NCBI GenBank assembly: GCA_964293815.1
Contig: CAXYYC010000012.1
Location: 1 to 61,456 of the forward strand
Reading direction: 5' to 3'
Source: CTSOIL-112 sp964293815
GTDB lineage: Bacteria > Pseudomonadota > Gammaproteobacteria > Burkholderiales > Burkholderiaceae
DNA: 61,456 nt
Positions within the stretch are counted from its first letter, which is position 1. Every line of letters begins with the position of its first letter. Shown one piece after another: positions 27,298 to 34,606 of the stretch. The position numbers and the translations under genes are program-made. The notes beneath the pieces are model-generated. The model had not been told where the DNA came from and searched no databases. It was given only the letters and a program-made list of their open reading frames with translations.

Positions 27298-28731
27298 TTA
27301 ATGTGCATCAACTGCTACAGGGATCGGCGCATTGTTCACAGCCTTACCTACAGCGATGGTACGGAATACGTTGTACGCCATTAACACCATACCTGAGAGA
27401 TACAACACACCGCCCAACAAACGAATCACATACAGCGGCCAAGAAGCAGCGATGGATTGAATGTGCGTGTACATCAAAGTACCGTCAGGATTCACAGCGC
27501 GCCACATCATGCCTTGCATCACACCCGAAATCCACATAGAGGAGATATACAACACCACGCCGATCGTTGCGATCCAGAAGTGGGTGTTGATCAAGCGTGT
27601 GCTATACATGGATGTACGGTTGAACAAACGTGGGATGAGATAGTACAAAGAACCCATTGAAACGAAGCCAACCCAGCCCAACGCACCGCTGTGTACGTGA
27701 CCCACAGTCCAATCGGTGTAGTGAGACAAAGCATTCACTTCTTTGATCGCCATCATTGGACCTTCGAACGTGGACATACCATAGAAAGACAATGAAACGA
27801 TGAGGAATTTCAAGATCGGATCGTCACGCAGTTTTTCCCATGCGCCAGACAAGGTCATGATACCGTTGATCATACCGCCCCAGCTTGGTGCCAAGAGAAT
27901 CAGCGAGAATACCATACCTAACGATTGAGTCCAGTCAGGCAAAGCAGTATAGTGCAAGTGGTGAGGACCCGCCCACATGTAAGTGAAGATCAAAGCCCAG
28001 AAGTGAACTACAGACAGACGATATGAGTAAACGGGACGTTGCGCTTGCTTCGGTACGAAGTAGTACATCATACCCAAGAAGGCCGCAGTCAAGAAGAAAC
28101 CGACCGCATTGTGACCATACCACCATTGAACCATCGCATCTTGCGCACCAGAGTAGGCAGAATACGATTTCCACATCCCAGCAGGGATCGCTGCGCTGTT
28201 AACCAAATGCAATAGAGCAACAGCAATGATGTAAGAGCCAAAGAACCAGTTAGACACATAGATGTGTTTCACCTTACGCTTTGCGATCGTACCAAAGAAC
28301 AACACTGCATAAGCAACCCAAGATACGGTCAACAAGATATCCAATGGCCACTCTAACTCTGCATACTCTTTTGAAGTGTTAATGCCCAATGGATAAGTAA
28401 TCACCGCACCAACAATTACTAAGTTGAATGTCCAAAACACGAAATCCGCCAAACGACCACCAAACAAACGGGTGTGACAGGTGCGTTGTACTGAGTACAG
28501 AGAGGTTGCAAACAATGCAGAACCACCAAATGCAAAAATAACAGCATTGGTATGCAAAGGACGCAAACGCCCAAAAGATAACCAAGGTACACCAAAATTG
28601 AGTTCAGGGAAAGCCAATTGTGCGGCAATAATAACCCCGACCAACATCCCTACGATACCGTAGATTACCGCCATAATCGCAAACCAGCGAACGACGCGAT
28701 AATCATAGGTTGCGGCTTGTGCTGATGACAT
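27298..28731 (-). CDS. ccoN: cbb3 cytochrome c oxidase catalytic subunit I
   Basis: This 477-residue haem-copper oxidase subunit has a dozen membrane helices. Haem and CuB histidines lie in the family positions (LHTNAVIFAFGGSALF, WWYGHNAVGFFLT, GPHHLHYTALPDW, VGHVHSGALGWV). It reduces oxygen to water with high affinity and pumps protons, so the cell is equipped for microaerobic respiration. GGAG is 6 nt before the ATG at 28731, and the frame-open ATG at 28743 lies before that site, so the shorter start is chosen. No FNR box could be recognised upstream. Confidence 0.95.
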   Translation of the reverse strand: MSSAQAATYDYRVVRWFAIMAVIYGIVGMLVGVIIAAQLAFPELNFGVPWLSFGRLRPLHTNAVIFAFGGSALFATSLYSVQRTCHTRLFGGRLADFVFWTFNLVIVGAVITYPLGINTSKEYAELEWPLDILLTVSWVAYAVLFFGTIAKRKVKHIYVSNWFFGSYIIAVALLHLVNSAAIPAGMWKSYSAYSGAQDAMVQWWYGHNAVGFFLTAAFLGMMYYFVPKQAQRPVYSYRLSVVHFWALIFTYMWAGPHHLHYTALPDWTQSLGMVFSLILLAPSWGGMINGIMTLSGAWEKLRDDPILKFLIVSLSFYGMSTFEGPMMAIKEVNALSHYTDWTVGHVHSGALGWVGFVSMGSLYYLIPRLFNRTSMYSTRLINTHFWIATIGVVLYISSMWISGVMQGMMWRAVNPDGTLMYTHIQSIAASWPLYVIRLLGGVLYLSGMVLMAYNVFRTIAVGKAVNNAPIPVAVDAH

Positions 28732-28911
28732 AGCATGCTCCATTGATAAAAAAATACTGTTGAACCCACTTCAGTCGGCAAAAATCCGCAAAAAACACAA
28801 ATTCGTACACGATCCGAAGCGCCTCGTTTCCACATTGTAACCTTATTTCAGCCAAAAACCCAGTTTTTTAAAATGGTTTTTAGCCTTATTTTGTAACAAA
28901 AAAGAGATGGG

Positions 28912-28946
28912 CAAAAAGCAAAAAGCCACCCGAAAACCGGATGGCT
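28912..28946 (-). terminator. terminator after erpA
   Basis: On the minus strand AGCCATCCG pairs with CGGGTGGCT (one U-G pair) around GTTTT, followed by TTTTTGCTTTTTG. It is placed between erpA and ccoN, so ccoN needs its own promoter in the 28732-28910 gap, which otherwise shows only AT-rich sequence. Confidence 0.75.
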
Positions 28947-29010
28947 GCACCAAAAAGCCTTAATTTACATAGGGTTTTAGGCTCAATAAAGATATTTTAG
29001 ATGTTTCTTT

Positions 29011-29367
29011 TTATACTGAAAAAGACGAACCGCAACCACAGGTGGTTGTTGCATTTGGGTTACGAATGACAAACTGCGCACCCTCAATATCTTCTTTATA
29101 GTCGATTTCCGCACCCACGAGATACTGATAACTCATAGAATCAACCAGCAAAGTCACGCCATCTTTTTCAATCTTCGTATCGTCTTCATTCACAATTTCA
29201 TCAAATGTGAAACCATATTGAAAACCTGAGCAACCGCCCCCTTGCACAAACACGCGCAACTTCAGATCAGGATTGCCTTCTTCTTCAATTAAGGATTTCA
29301 CTTTGCCAACAGCGCTGTCACTAAATACAAACGGCGCCAAACTCACATTTTCCACGATTGCATTCAT
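29011..29367 (-). CDS. erpA: iron-sulfur cluster insertion protein ErpA (A-type carrier)
   Basis: This 118-residue HesB/IscA-type protein has the three conserved cysteines in GGGCSGFQYGF (~56) and TTCGCGSSF at the C-terminus. A-type carriers hold and deliver 4Fe-4S or 2Fe-2S clusters to apoproteins. Three in-frame ATGs are open; AAAGG is 7 nt before the one at 29367 and only 1 nt before the next, so 29367 is preferred. ErpA fits better than IscA because no isc genes are adjacent. Confidence 0.9.
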   Translation of the reverse strand: MNAIVENVSLAPFVFSDSAVGKVKSLIEEEGNPDLKLRVFVQGGGCSGFQYGFTFDEIVNEDDTKIEKDGVTLLVDSMSYQYLVGAEIDYKEDIEGAQFVIRNPNATTTCGCGSSFSV

Positions 29368-29457
29368 TTTCATTCCTTTCAAATCATTCATTTGCTTCAT
29401 TATACCTGAACTGTCAACAGCGCATCATTAACCAAAATAGCTACCGCCAACCATGTT

Positions 29458-30504
29458 TTATGGCAACAGCGCCACCATGCCCAAGCCCTCAGTCTCAGGC
29501 AAGCCAAACATCACATTCATGTTTTGAACCGCTTGACCGGATGCGCCTTTGACCAAATTATCTTGCACCACCAAAATGATGAGCAAATCACCGTGTCGCT
29601 GTAACGCCATGCGCAATATATTCGAGCCACGAACGGAGCGCGTTTCAGGATGAGAACCCCACGGCATCACATCAACAAAAGACTCTTGCGCATAAGTTTG
29701 CTCAAATAGCGATTGAATGCGCTCATTACTCCAAGCATTGCTCACCTCATTGAGCCGCGCATACAAAGTCGAATGCATTCCGCGAATCATCGGTATGAGA
29801 TGGGGTGTAAAAATCAAATTCACGGACGCGTCGGCAAATTGACTCAATTGCGCCACCGTCTCCGGCGTATGACGATGCCCAGCAACACCATAAGCCTTCA
29901 TCGAATCTGAAGCTTCCGAAAATAAAGTACCCACCTCCGCCTTTCGCCCCGCGCCGGACACACCCGATTTGCAATCGGCGACAATCGGATCCAGCGCGAT
30001 CAAGCGCTCTTTTAACAAAGGATACAAGCCCAACTGCATCGTGGTTGGGTAGCAGCCCGGATTGGCCACGACGCGCGCCCTCTTGACCGCATCACGATTC
30101 AATTCCGTCAAGCCATAAACGGCTTCTTTTAATACATCCTCGCAGGTATGCGGAATTTTGTACCACTGCTCGAACACCTGCGCATCCTTGATGCGAAAAT
30201 CCGCACCCAAGTCAATCACTCGAACGCCAGCCGCCAACAACTCAGGCGCCTGCGCCATAGCAACACCATGCGGTGTGGCAAAAAACACCACATCACAGGT
30301 TTCGAGCAAGCCACTATTCGGATCGCTAAAACACAAATCAACCACACCGCGCAAACTTGGGAACATCTGTGCCACCGGCAAACCCGCCTCCGAGCGCGAA
30401 GTAATCGCCACCAACTGCACATTGGGGTGTTGGCTTAAAATCCTGAGCAACTCCACCCCCGTATACCCCGTTCCACCCACAATACCGACTTTAATTTTCT
30501 GCAT
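29458..30504 (-). CDS. argC: N-acetyl-gamma-glutamyl-phosphate reductase
   Basis: This 348-residue arginine-biosynthesis enzyme has an NADP-binding start (VGIVGGTGYTGVELLRIL), the catalytic cysteine in NPGCYPTTMQLGL (~150) and a C-terminal GASGQAVQNMN segment that signs the family. It reduces N-acetylglutamyl-5-phosphate to the semialdehyde. The start at 30504 gives MQKIKVGIV with GGA 8 nt upstream; the upstream open frame to 30546 has no family support. It sits between the ribosomal operon terminator and erpA. Confidence 0.95.
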   Translation of the reverse strand: MQKIKVGIVGGTGYTGVELLRILSQHPNVQLVAITSRSEAGLPVAQMFPSLRGVVDLCFSDPNSGLLETCDVVFFATPHGVAMAQAPELLAAGVRVIDLGADFRIKDAQVFEQWYKIPHTCEDVLKEAVYGLTELNRDAVKRARVVANPGCYPTTMQLGLYPLLKERLIALDPIVADCKSGVSGAGRKAEVGTLFSEASDSMKAYGVAGHRHTPETVAQLSQFADASVNLIFTPHLIPMIRGMHSTLYARLNEVSNAWSNERIQSLFEQTYAQESFVDVMPWGSHPETRSVRGSNILRMALQRHGDLLIILVVQDNLVKGASGQAVQNMNVMFGLPETEGLGMVALLP

Positions 30505-30582
30505 GATTTTTCCATCCATTAATACAAGCACGCCCCACATCCCCAAGCGCTACCAAACCACCCAACAAAATGAGAGAATAAC

Positions 30583-30611
30583 AAAAAAGACCGCACAAAG
30601 CGGTCTTTTTT
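30583..30611 (-). terminator. terminator after rpsI
   Basis: AAAAAAGACCGC (30583-30594) and GCGGTCTTTTTT (30600-30611) pair perfectly around ACAAA, with T-runs usable on either strand. It ends the rplM-rpsI operon. Confidence 0.92.
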
Positions 30612-30643
30612 CGTTGTTCCAACGAGTAATCGAATAGATTCGA

Positions 30644-31036
30644 TTAACGTTTTGAGAACTGTTTGCGACGACGTGCTTTGCGGAAACCCACTTTCTTACG
30701 TTCCACTTCACGCGCATCACGAGTCACCAAGCCCGCTTGAGACAAGCCTGATTTCAGGTTCGCATCATAGTCGATCAACGCACGGGTGATACCGTGACGC
30801 ACCGCGCCCGCTTGACCTGATTCGCCACCACCTGAAACATTGACCAAAATGTCAAATTTTTCAGTGAATTCAGTCAAAACCAATGGCTGACGCACCACCA
30901 TCAATGAGGTTTCACGACCGAAGTATTCGTTCGCAGGCTTACCATTGACCACGATGTTGCCGGAACCCGCTTTCAAAAACACACGTGCCACCGCGCTTTT
31001 GCGACGACCTGTGCCGTAGTTGTAATTGCCGTTCAT
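30644..31036 (-). CDS. rpsI: 30S ribosomal protein S9
   Basis: This 130-residue protein has the standard N-terminus NYNYGTGRRKSAVARVF and ends GFRKARRRKQFSKR, whose final arginine reaches the P-site tRNA. It lies 15 bp after rplM, the near-universal pairing. Confidence 0.98.
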   Translation of the reverse strand: MNGNYNYGTGRRKSAVARVFLKAGSGNIVVNGKPANEYFGRETSLMVVRQPLVLTEFTEKFDILVNVSGGGESGQAGAVRHGITRALIDYDANLKSGLSQAGLVTRDAREVERKKVGFRKARRRKQFSKR

Positions 31037-31051
31037 ATTGATATCCTATCC

Positions 31052-31480
31052 TTAAATGTCCAACACTTTAGGTTGTTGAGCAGAATGTGGATGCTCAGAA
31101 CCGGCATACACTTTCATTTTCTTGATCATGGCGTAACCCAAAGGACCTTTAGGCAACATACCTTTAACCGCTTTTTCCAAAGCACGACCTGGGAAGCGCT
31201 CTTGCATTTTGCGGAAATTGGTTTCGTAAATACCGCCCGGATAACCGGAGTGACGGTAGTATTTTTTGTCTTCGAATTTCGCACCGGTAATGCGCAATTT
31301 GTCGGCATTAACGATTACGATAAAATCACCCGTGTCAACGTGCGGCGTAAACTCTGGTTTATGCTTGCCACGCAAACGACGTGCGACTTCACTGGCCACA
31401 CGACCCAACACTTTATCCGTCGCGTCGATGACATACCAGTCACGTACGACTTCGTGTTGTTTTGCTGAAAAAGTCTTCAT
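31052..31480 (-). CDS. rplM: 50S ribosomal protein L13
   Basis: This 142-residue protein begins MKTFSAKQHEVVRDWYVIDA and contains VLGRVASEVARRLRGKHK and the conserved GMLPKGPLGYAM segment near the end. It is an early-assembly protein of the large subunit. The start at 31480 is chosen over an upstream in-frame start because it gives the canonical N-terminus. A consensus-like promoter lies about 100 bp upstream. Confidence 0.98.
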   Translation of the reverse strand: MKTFSAKQHEVVRDWYVIDATDKVLGRVASEVARRLRGKHKPEFTPHVDTGDFIVIVNADKLRITGAKFEDKKYYRHSGYPGGIYETNFRKMQERFPGRALEKAVKGMLPKGPLGYAMIKKMKVYAGSEHPHSAQQPKVLDI

Positions 31481-31580
31481 TACTATTTCCAATAAATTAA
31501 ATTAAACAACCATACAGCTCGCTATCATTGCTTATGCCCGCAACCTCTCCCGATGCGTTCTTTTATGGGCTGAGCTTTAA

Positions 31581-31609
31581 ATTATCGATGATTCAAGAAA
31601 AAAAGTCAA
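31581..31609 (-). promoter_or_regulatory. sigma70 promoter for rplM-rpsI
   Basis: On the minus strand TTGACT and GATAAT are separated by exactly 17 bp. The predicted transcript would have a leader of about 95 nt before rplM. In the wider 644-bp gap (31481-32124) this promoter, the candidate small RNA (31704-31792) and the OsmC promoter are the only features I see. Confidence 0.7.
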
Positions 31610-31683
31610 TGAATCAGCGCAATTATTGGCGTAAACATCTGATTTTCCGCTGCTTTTTATGGCAATTACGACACAAAAAACAT

Positions 31684-31701
31684 CCAGCGCAATCACGCTG
31701 G
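31684..31701 (-). terminator. second, tandem terminator downstream of the candidate small RNA
   Basis: CCAGCG (31684-31689) and CGCTGG (31696-31701) pair, and on the minus strand ATGTTTTTTG follows. With the terminator at 31705-31735 it forms a tandem that insulates rplM from upstream transcription. Confidence 0.6.
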
Positions 31702-31703
31702 AC

Positions 31704-31792
31704 GAAAAAAAAACCCAAGCCACAAAGCTTGGGTTATAAATCCACCAAAGAAGGGTGGAGGAGACAACTTGAGACTGCATAACAGTCAACGA
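31704..31792 (-). ncRNA. candidate small RNA with a CUCCUCC segment
   Basis: An apparent complete transcription unit of about 89 nt without an open frame. Its parts are: a hairpin GACTG/CAGTC; a single-stranded GUCUCCUCC stretch; a hairpin TCCACC/GGTGGA; and a terminator stem AACCCAAGC/GCTTGGGTT with nine T. The promoter at 31798-31825 has TATAAT and TTGTCT 16 bp apart. The C-rich stretch is complementary to Shine-Dalgarno sequences, a known seed type in bacterial small RNAs. An attenuated leader of rplM is the alternative, but two terminators lie between. No family is recognised. Confidence 0.55.
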
Positions 31793-31797
31793 TTGCC

Positions 31798-31825
31798 ATT
31801 ATACGGGATTTTCAATGCCAGACAA
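31798..31825 (-). promoter_or_regulatory. promoter of the candidate small RNA
   Basis: TATAAT (-10, 31798-31803) and TTGTCT (-35, 31820-31825) on the minus strand with a 16-bp spacer; no ribosome site or start codon follows. Confidence 0.6.
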
Positions 31826-32124
31826 GGCGCGCAAAATGCGATTTTTTGTAGCAAACCCACGAATACAGAATTTTTTTCTATGAGGGTGGTATTTTTATGA
31901 AAATATTATAAATACATCAATTTTATAAAAATTTTAACCAAAAAATCTTTTAAAAAATTTATAGAAACAGTTGCACAGATGCAACATTGCTTTCTGTTTG
32001 AACAGAAATTTATGGTTTTTCTCACATTCGAATATTTTTTTCGCATCCGTTATAATGCCTAAATCATGAAATAAGTCGCTCAAAACGGATCAAACCACTA
32101 TTTAAACGAACAGGATCAGTCAAT

Positions 32125-32556
32125 ATGGAATGCACAGTACGCTGGGTCGGCGCCAACGCCGGTATGTCATTTATCGGCGAGTCAGGCAGCGGCCATGCCG
32201 TGGTCATGGATGGCGCACCCGAAGCAGGCGGTCGGAATCTGGGCCCACGCCCAATGGAGATGCTACTCATGGGCACCGGCGGCTGCTCTGCATTTGATGT
32301 GGTACTGATTTTACAAAAAGCCCGCCAAAAGGTATCGGATTGCCAAGTTCAAATGCGCGCTACCCGCGCTGAAACCGACCCGAAAGTATTCACACACATC
32401 CACTTTCATTTCATCGTCAGCGGACAAGGTCTATCGGAATCAGCGGTCAAACGCGCCGTCAAGTTATCGCACGACAAATACTGTTCGGCCAGCATTATGT
32501 TGAGCCAAGTGGCGCAAATCACGCACAGTGTTGAAATTATTAACACCACGGCGTAG
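32125..32556 (+). CDS. OsmC family protein (YhfA-like)
   Basis: This 143-residue OsmC-fold protein has the GPRPMEMLLMGTGGCSAFDV segment with the conserved cysteine near residue 54 and a second conserved cysteine in HDKYCSASIML. OsmC/Ohr proteins reduce organic hydroperoxides with paired cysteines; the YhfA subgroup has no proven function. A TATAAT box lies at about 32050. The frame begins MECTVRWVG, as is typical of the group. Stands alone. Confidence 0.85.
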   Translation: MECTVRWVGANAGMSFIGESGSGHAVVMDGAPEAGGRNLGPRPMEMLLMGTGGCSAFDVVLILQKARQKVSDCQVQMRATRAETDPKVFTHIHFHFIVSGQGLSESAVKRAVKLSHDKYCSASIMLSQVAQITHSVEIINTTA

Positions 32557-32891
32557 TTGCCGGCGTAATTCAGGACGTACTGAGAATCCAAAATCTGCCT
32601 TCCAAACACATCTAAACCAAAAACATTCAGAATGCCGTACGGGATGATGCAGGTCGTAGTGTTCGTAGTCACTGAGCGTAATCGTATTGCAACAGCCCTA
32701 TTTGCAACGAAATTTTGAATGTATTTTGCCCGTATCTTATGGGCTGGCCTGAGCGTCACAATCGGTGCGCGCTTAAATTCGCTGTACTCTTATCTACAAA
32801 ATAATAGTAGACCTACACGCCACGTCTCGTTACTCATTGTACCCATCAAGTGACGCAGATAGTAGAATTGCTTCGCGTTGATTTGACCGAT
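32557..32891. other. 335-bp gap with no recognised feature
   Basis: Between convergent osmC-like and yggU genes. I see no intact frame with a ribosome site, no clear terminator and only weak hairpins (for example GCCC...GGGC near 32725). Confidence 0.5.
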
Positions 32892-33200
32892 TTATTTTTC
32901 TGCCAAATATGTCTGTAATGCCAATTGCATCGCCGAAAACTCGTTAGCCTGTCCGTGAAAGCATATGATTTTTTGTCGCGAGGTTTGCCCGCGAACCACA
33001 CTCACCTCTCGGGATGCGCAAGTAAAAGCACGAGCTAAAAATTGACACAATGCCTCATTGGCCTTGCCATCAACGGGCGGCGCTGAGAGTCTGATTTTCG
33101 CTGCATCACCATACATGCCTGCCCATTGCGTGTGTTTCGCACCTGGCTGGACATGTACACTTAACCAAACATCGTTGTTTTTAATATGAAGGCAGCTCAT
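32892..33200 (-). CDS. yggU: DUF167 / YggU family protein
   Basis: This 102-residue protein has the family core VHVQPGAKHTQWAGMYGDAAKIRLSAPPVDGKANEAL (landmark, residues ~14-49) and the later VVRGQTSRQKI segment. The function is not established in bacteria. The start at 33200 (MSCLHIKNND) matches the family length; the frame is open further upstream to 33320, but that part crosses a strong hairpin and has no similarity. Confidence 0.8.
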   Translation of the reverse strand: MSCLHIKNNDVWLSVHVQPGAKHTQWAGMYGDAAKIRLSAPPVDGKANEALCQFLARAFTCASREVSVVRGQTSRQKIICFHGQANEFSAMQLALQTYLAEK

Positions 33201-33236
33201 CGTTTTTAACCCTGACAATCCCTGGCAATGAATACA

Positions 33237-33262
33237 AAACCCCGTCCATGGACGGGGTTTCA
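33237..33262. terminator. palindromic terminator between the H1-like gene and yggU
   Basis: AAACCCCGTCC and its complement form a perfect 24-nt palindrome centred on CATG. On the minus strand it follows the H1-like gene, 28 bp after the end of its alternative -1 frame. T-rich tails occur on both sides. Confidence 0.75.
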
Positions 33263-33289
33263 TTTTTACCGCGCCTACCAATTCACACA

Positions 33290-33420
33290 TTAAGGACGGC
33301 GGTACACAGGAAATGGCCATACTTCTGCTGCTTTGGCCGGTGGTGGCTTTACCTCCGGCTCAACAGCAGAGGCAGTCTTCGATTTTTCAGACTCAGCCTC
33401 TTTTCCTGCTGTGCTTATTA
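33290..33420 (-). CDS. alternative C-terminus of the H1-like protein in the -1 frame
   Basis: If ribosomes slip at A AAA AAG (33421-33427), reading continues in the -1 frame for 43 codons: VISTAGKEAESEKSKTASAV, then EPEVKPPPAKAAEV, ending WPFPVYRRP and TAA at 33290-33292. The tail carries on the Lys/Ala/Pro flavour at first and then becomes acidic and aromatic. The stop lies just before the palindromic terminator, so the frame is fully inside the mRNA. Translation is inferred; a frameshift mutation or a sequencing error in the six-A run is the alternative. Confidence 0.5.
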
Positions 33421-33427
33421 CTTTTTT
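33363..33427 (-). promoter_or_regulatory. candidate programmed -1 ribosomal frameshift signal
   Basis: The elements in mRNA order are as follows. Slippery heptamer A AAA AAG at 33427-33421, in register with the zero frame (GCA AAA AAG). An 8-nt spacer containing the two stops TAA TAA. A stem-loop whose unbroken 3' arm (33363-33378) pairs with ACAGCA, GAGGC and AGTCT on the 5' side (33407-33412, 33396-33400, 33389-33393), 16 bp in total, with bulges of 6 and 2 nt and a 10-nt loop. The heptamer is the one used by dnaX and many IS3-family elements. Confidence 0.6.
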
Positions 33428-34053
33428 GCCGCTGTTGCGGCTTTCTTTGCTGCTGGCTTTGCTGCCGGTTTAGCTGGCGCTTTGGCCGCTGGCTTGGCTG
33501 CTGCCTTCGCTGGAGCTTTGGCTGCTGGCTTGGCTGCCGCTTTTGCTGCTGGCTTAGCCGCTGCTTTTGCAGCCGGTTTAGCTACTGCTTTCGCTGGCGC
33601 TTTGGCCGCTGGCTTGGCTACCGCTTTTGCTGCTGGCTTAGCCGCTGCTTTTGCAGCCGATTTAGCTGCTGCCTTCGCTGGCGCTTTGGCCGCTGGCTTG
33701 GCTACCGCTTTTGCTGCTGGCTTAGCCGCTACTTTTGCAGCCGGTTTAGCTGCTGCCTTCGCTGGCGCTTTGGCCGCTGGCTTGGCTGCCGCTTTTGCTG
33801 CTGGCTTAGCCGCTACTTTTGCTGCCGGTTTGGCTGCCGCTTTCGCTGGAGCTTTGGCCGCTGGCTTGGCTGCCGCTTTTGCTACAGGTTTCGCTACTGC
33901 TTTCGCAGGTGCTTTTGCCGCTGCTTTTGCTGCGGGTTTCGCTACAGTTTTTGCCACTGGTTTAGCAACCGCTTTGGTTGCTGGTTTTGCCGCTGGCTTT
34001 GCAGTTGCTTTTTTCGCAGGCGCTTTGGTTGCAGTTTTTTTAGCTTCGGCCAT
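33418..34053 (-). CDS. histone H1-like Lys/Ala/Pro-rich DNA-binding protein
   Basis: This 211-residue protein is built almost wholly of AAKPAAK, APAKAAAK and similar repeats, like the C-terminal tail of eukaryotic H1 and bacterial H1 homologues (Bordetella BpH1, Pseudomonas AlgP). Such proteins coat and condense DNA and affect expression broadly. The gene is internally repetitive at the DNA level, which favours length changes between strains. GGAG is 6 nt before the start. The zero frame ends AAKK followed by two TAA codons, directly at a frameshift-type signal that leads into a 43-residue extension. Long open frames on the opposite strand are by-products of the repeats. Confidence 0.88.
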   Translation of the reverse strand: MAEAKKTATKAPAKKATAKPAAKPATKAVAKPVAKTVAKPAAKAAAKAPAKAVAKPVAKAAAKPAAKAPAKAAAKPAAKVAAKPAAKAAAKPAAKAPAKAAAKPAAKVAAKPAAKAVAKPAAKAPAKAAAKSAAKAAAKPAAKAVAKPAAKAPAKAVAKPAAKAAAKPAAKAAAKPAAKAPAKAAAKPAAKAPAKPAAKPAAKKAATAAKK

Positions 34054-34283
34054 CTACCACTCCTTTATTTGAATGAATTGTTGCTCCGTTAAAAAAGATA
34101 CATTAATTAAGAATGGTTTGAATCACCGTTTCATTTGCGTTAAAACGACGATTGAAACCGTACGTCACAAATTATTCTTAATTCAGTTGCAATAATAACG
34201 CTTTTGATGTAAGAAGAGTATAGTTTTAATCATATTTTTGATGCGTTTTCAAGTGCTTTACCAAAAAAACCACAAAGTTTTTA

Positions 34284-34359
34284 TGGCGCGCCCGGCGCGA
34301 ATCGAACGCGCGACCTTTGGCTTCGGAGGCCAACACTCTATCCACTGAGCTACGGGCGC
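34284..34359 (-). tRNA. tRNA-Arg (anticodon CCG)
   Basis: A 76-nt cloverleaf on the minus strand. The acceptor stem GCGCCCG pairs with CGGGCGC, the D arm contains AGCTCAGTGGATAGAGT, the anticodon arm is TTGGC-CTCCGAA-GCCAA with anticodon CCG, the T arm contains GTTCGATTC, and CCA is encoded. It reads CGG codons. It lies alone between the H1-like gene and the dsbC-like gene in a 553-bp region that otherwise holds only promoters. Confidence 0.97.
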
Positions 34360-34606
34360 AAACAGTGCCGCTGTTTTATATTTATTTTTTGCGTGCGGCA
34401 TCGTGAGTCAAGGTCGCAATCATACCTATTTTTCGCAAATTATGCCATGTCTGCGCGCGGATAATCGCTCGGTATATTTCATCGCGCACATGGTCGTTCC
34501 ATAAATTCAACCTCATAATAACTCTGCATTTATAATGCACAGTGATGCGATTGAGCGGATTGTCGCTATCATGATTTGTGATTGAATATTAATTTAAAGG
34601 CTATGT

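Noticed and set aside
28732..28910. An FNR box upstream of ccoN
   Set aside because: Expected for cbb3 operons, but I could not find TTGAT-N4-ATCAA or a close variant.
31528..31782. Plus-strand 84-residue open frame upstream of the OsmC-like gene
   Set aside because: It has no ribosome site and covers the rplM promoter, two terminators and the small-RNA candidate on the other strand.
32557..32891. Decayed gene or small RNA in the gap before yggU
   Set aside because: No promoter-terminator pair and no frame of interest; nothing to support a call.
33400..34053. The DNA repeats in the H1-like gene as a CRISPR or tandem satellite
   Set aside because: The repeats follow codon periodicity with variable units and no spacers; they are coding.
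33248..34092. Two long plus-strand open frames (274 and 259 residues) over the H1-like gene
   Set aside because: They are by-products of the Lys/Ala/Pro codon repeats on the minus strand; their products are monotonous Ala/Gly/Leu or Cys/Arg/Trp repeats and no ribosome site is present.
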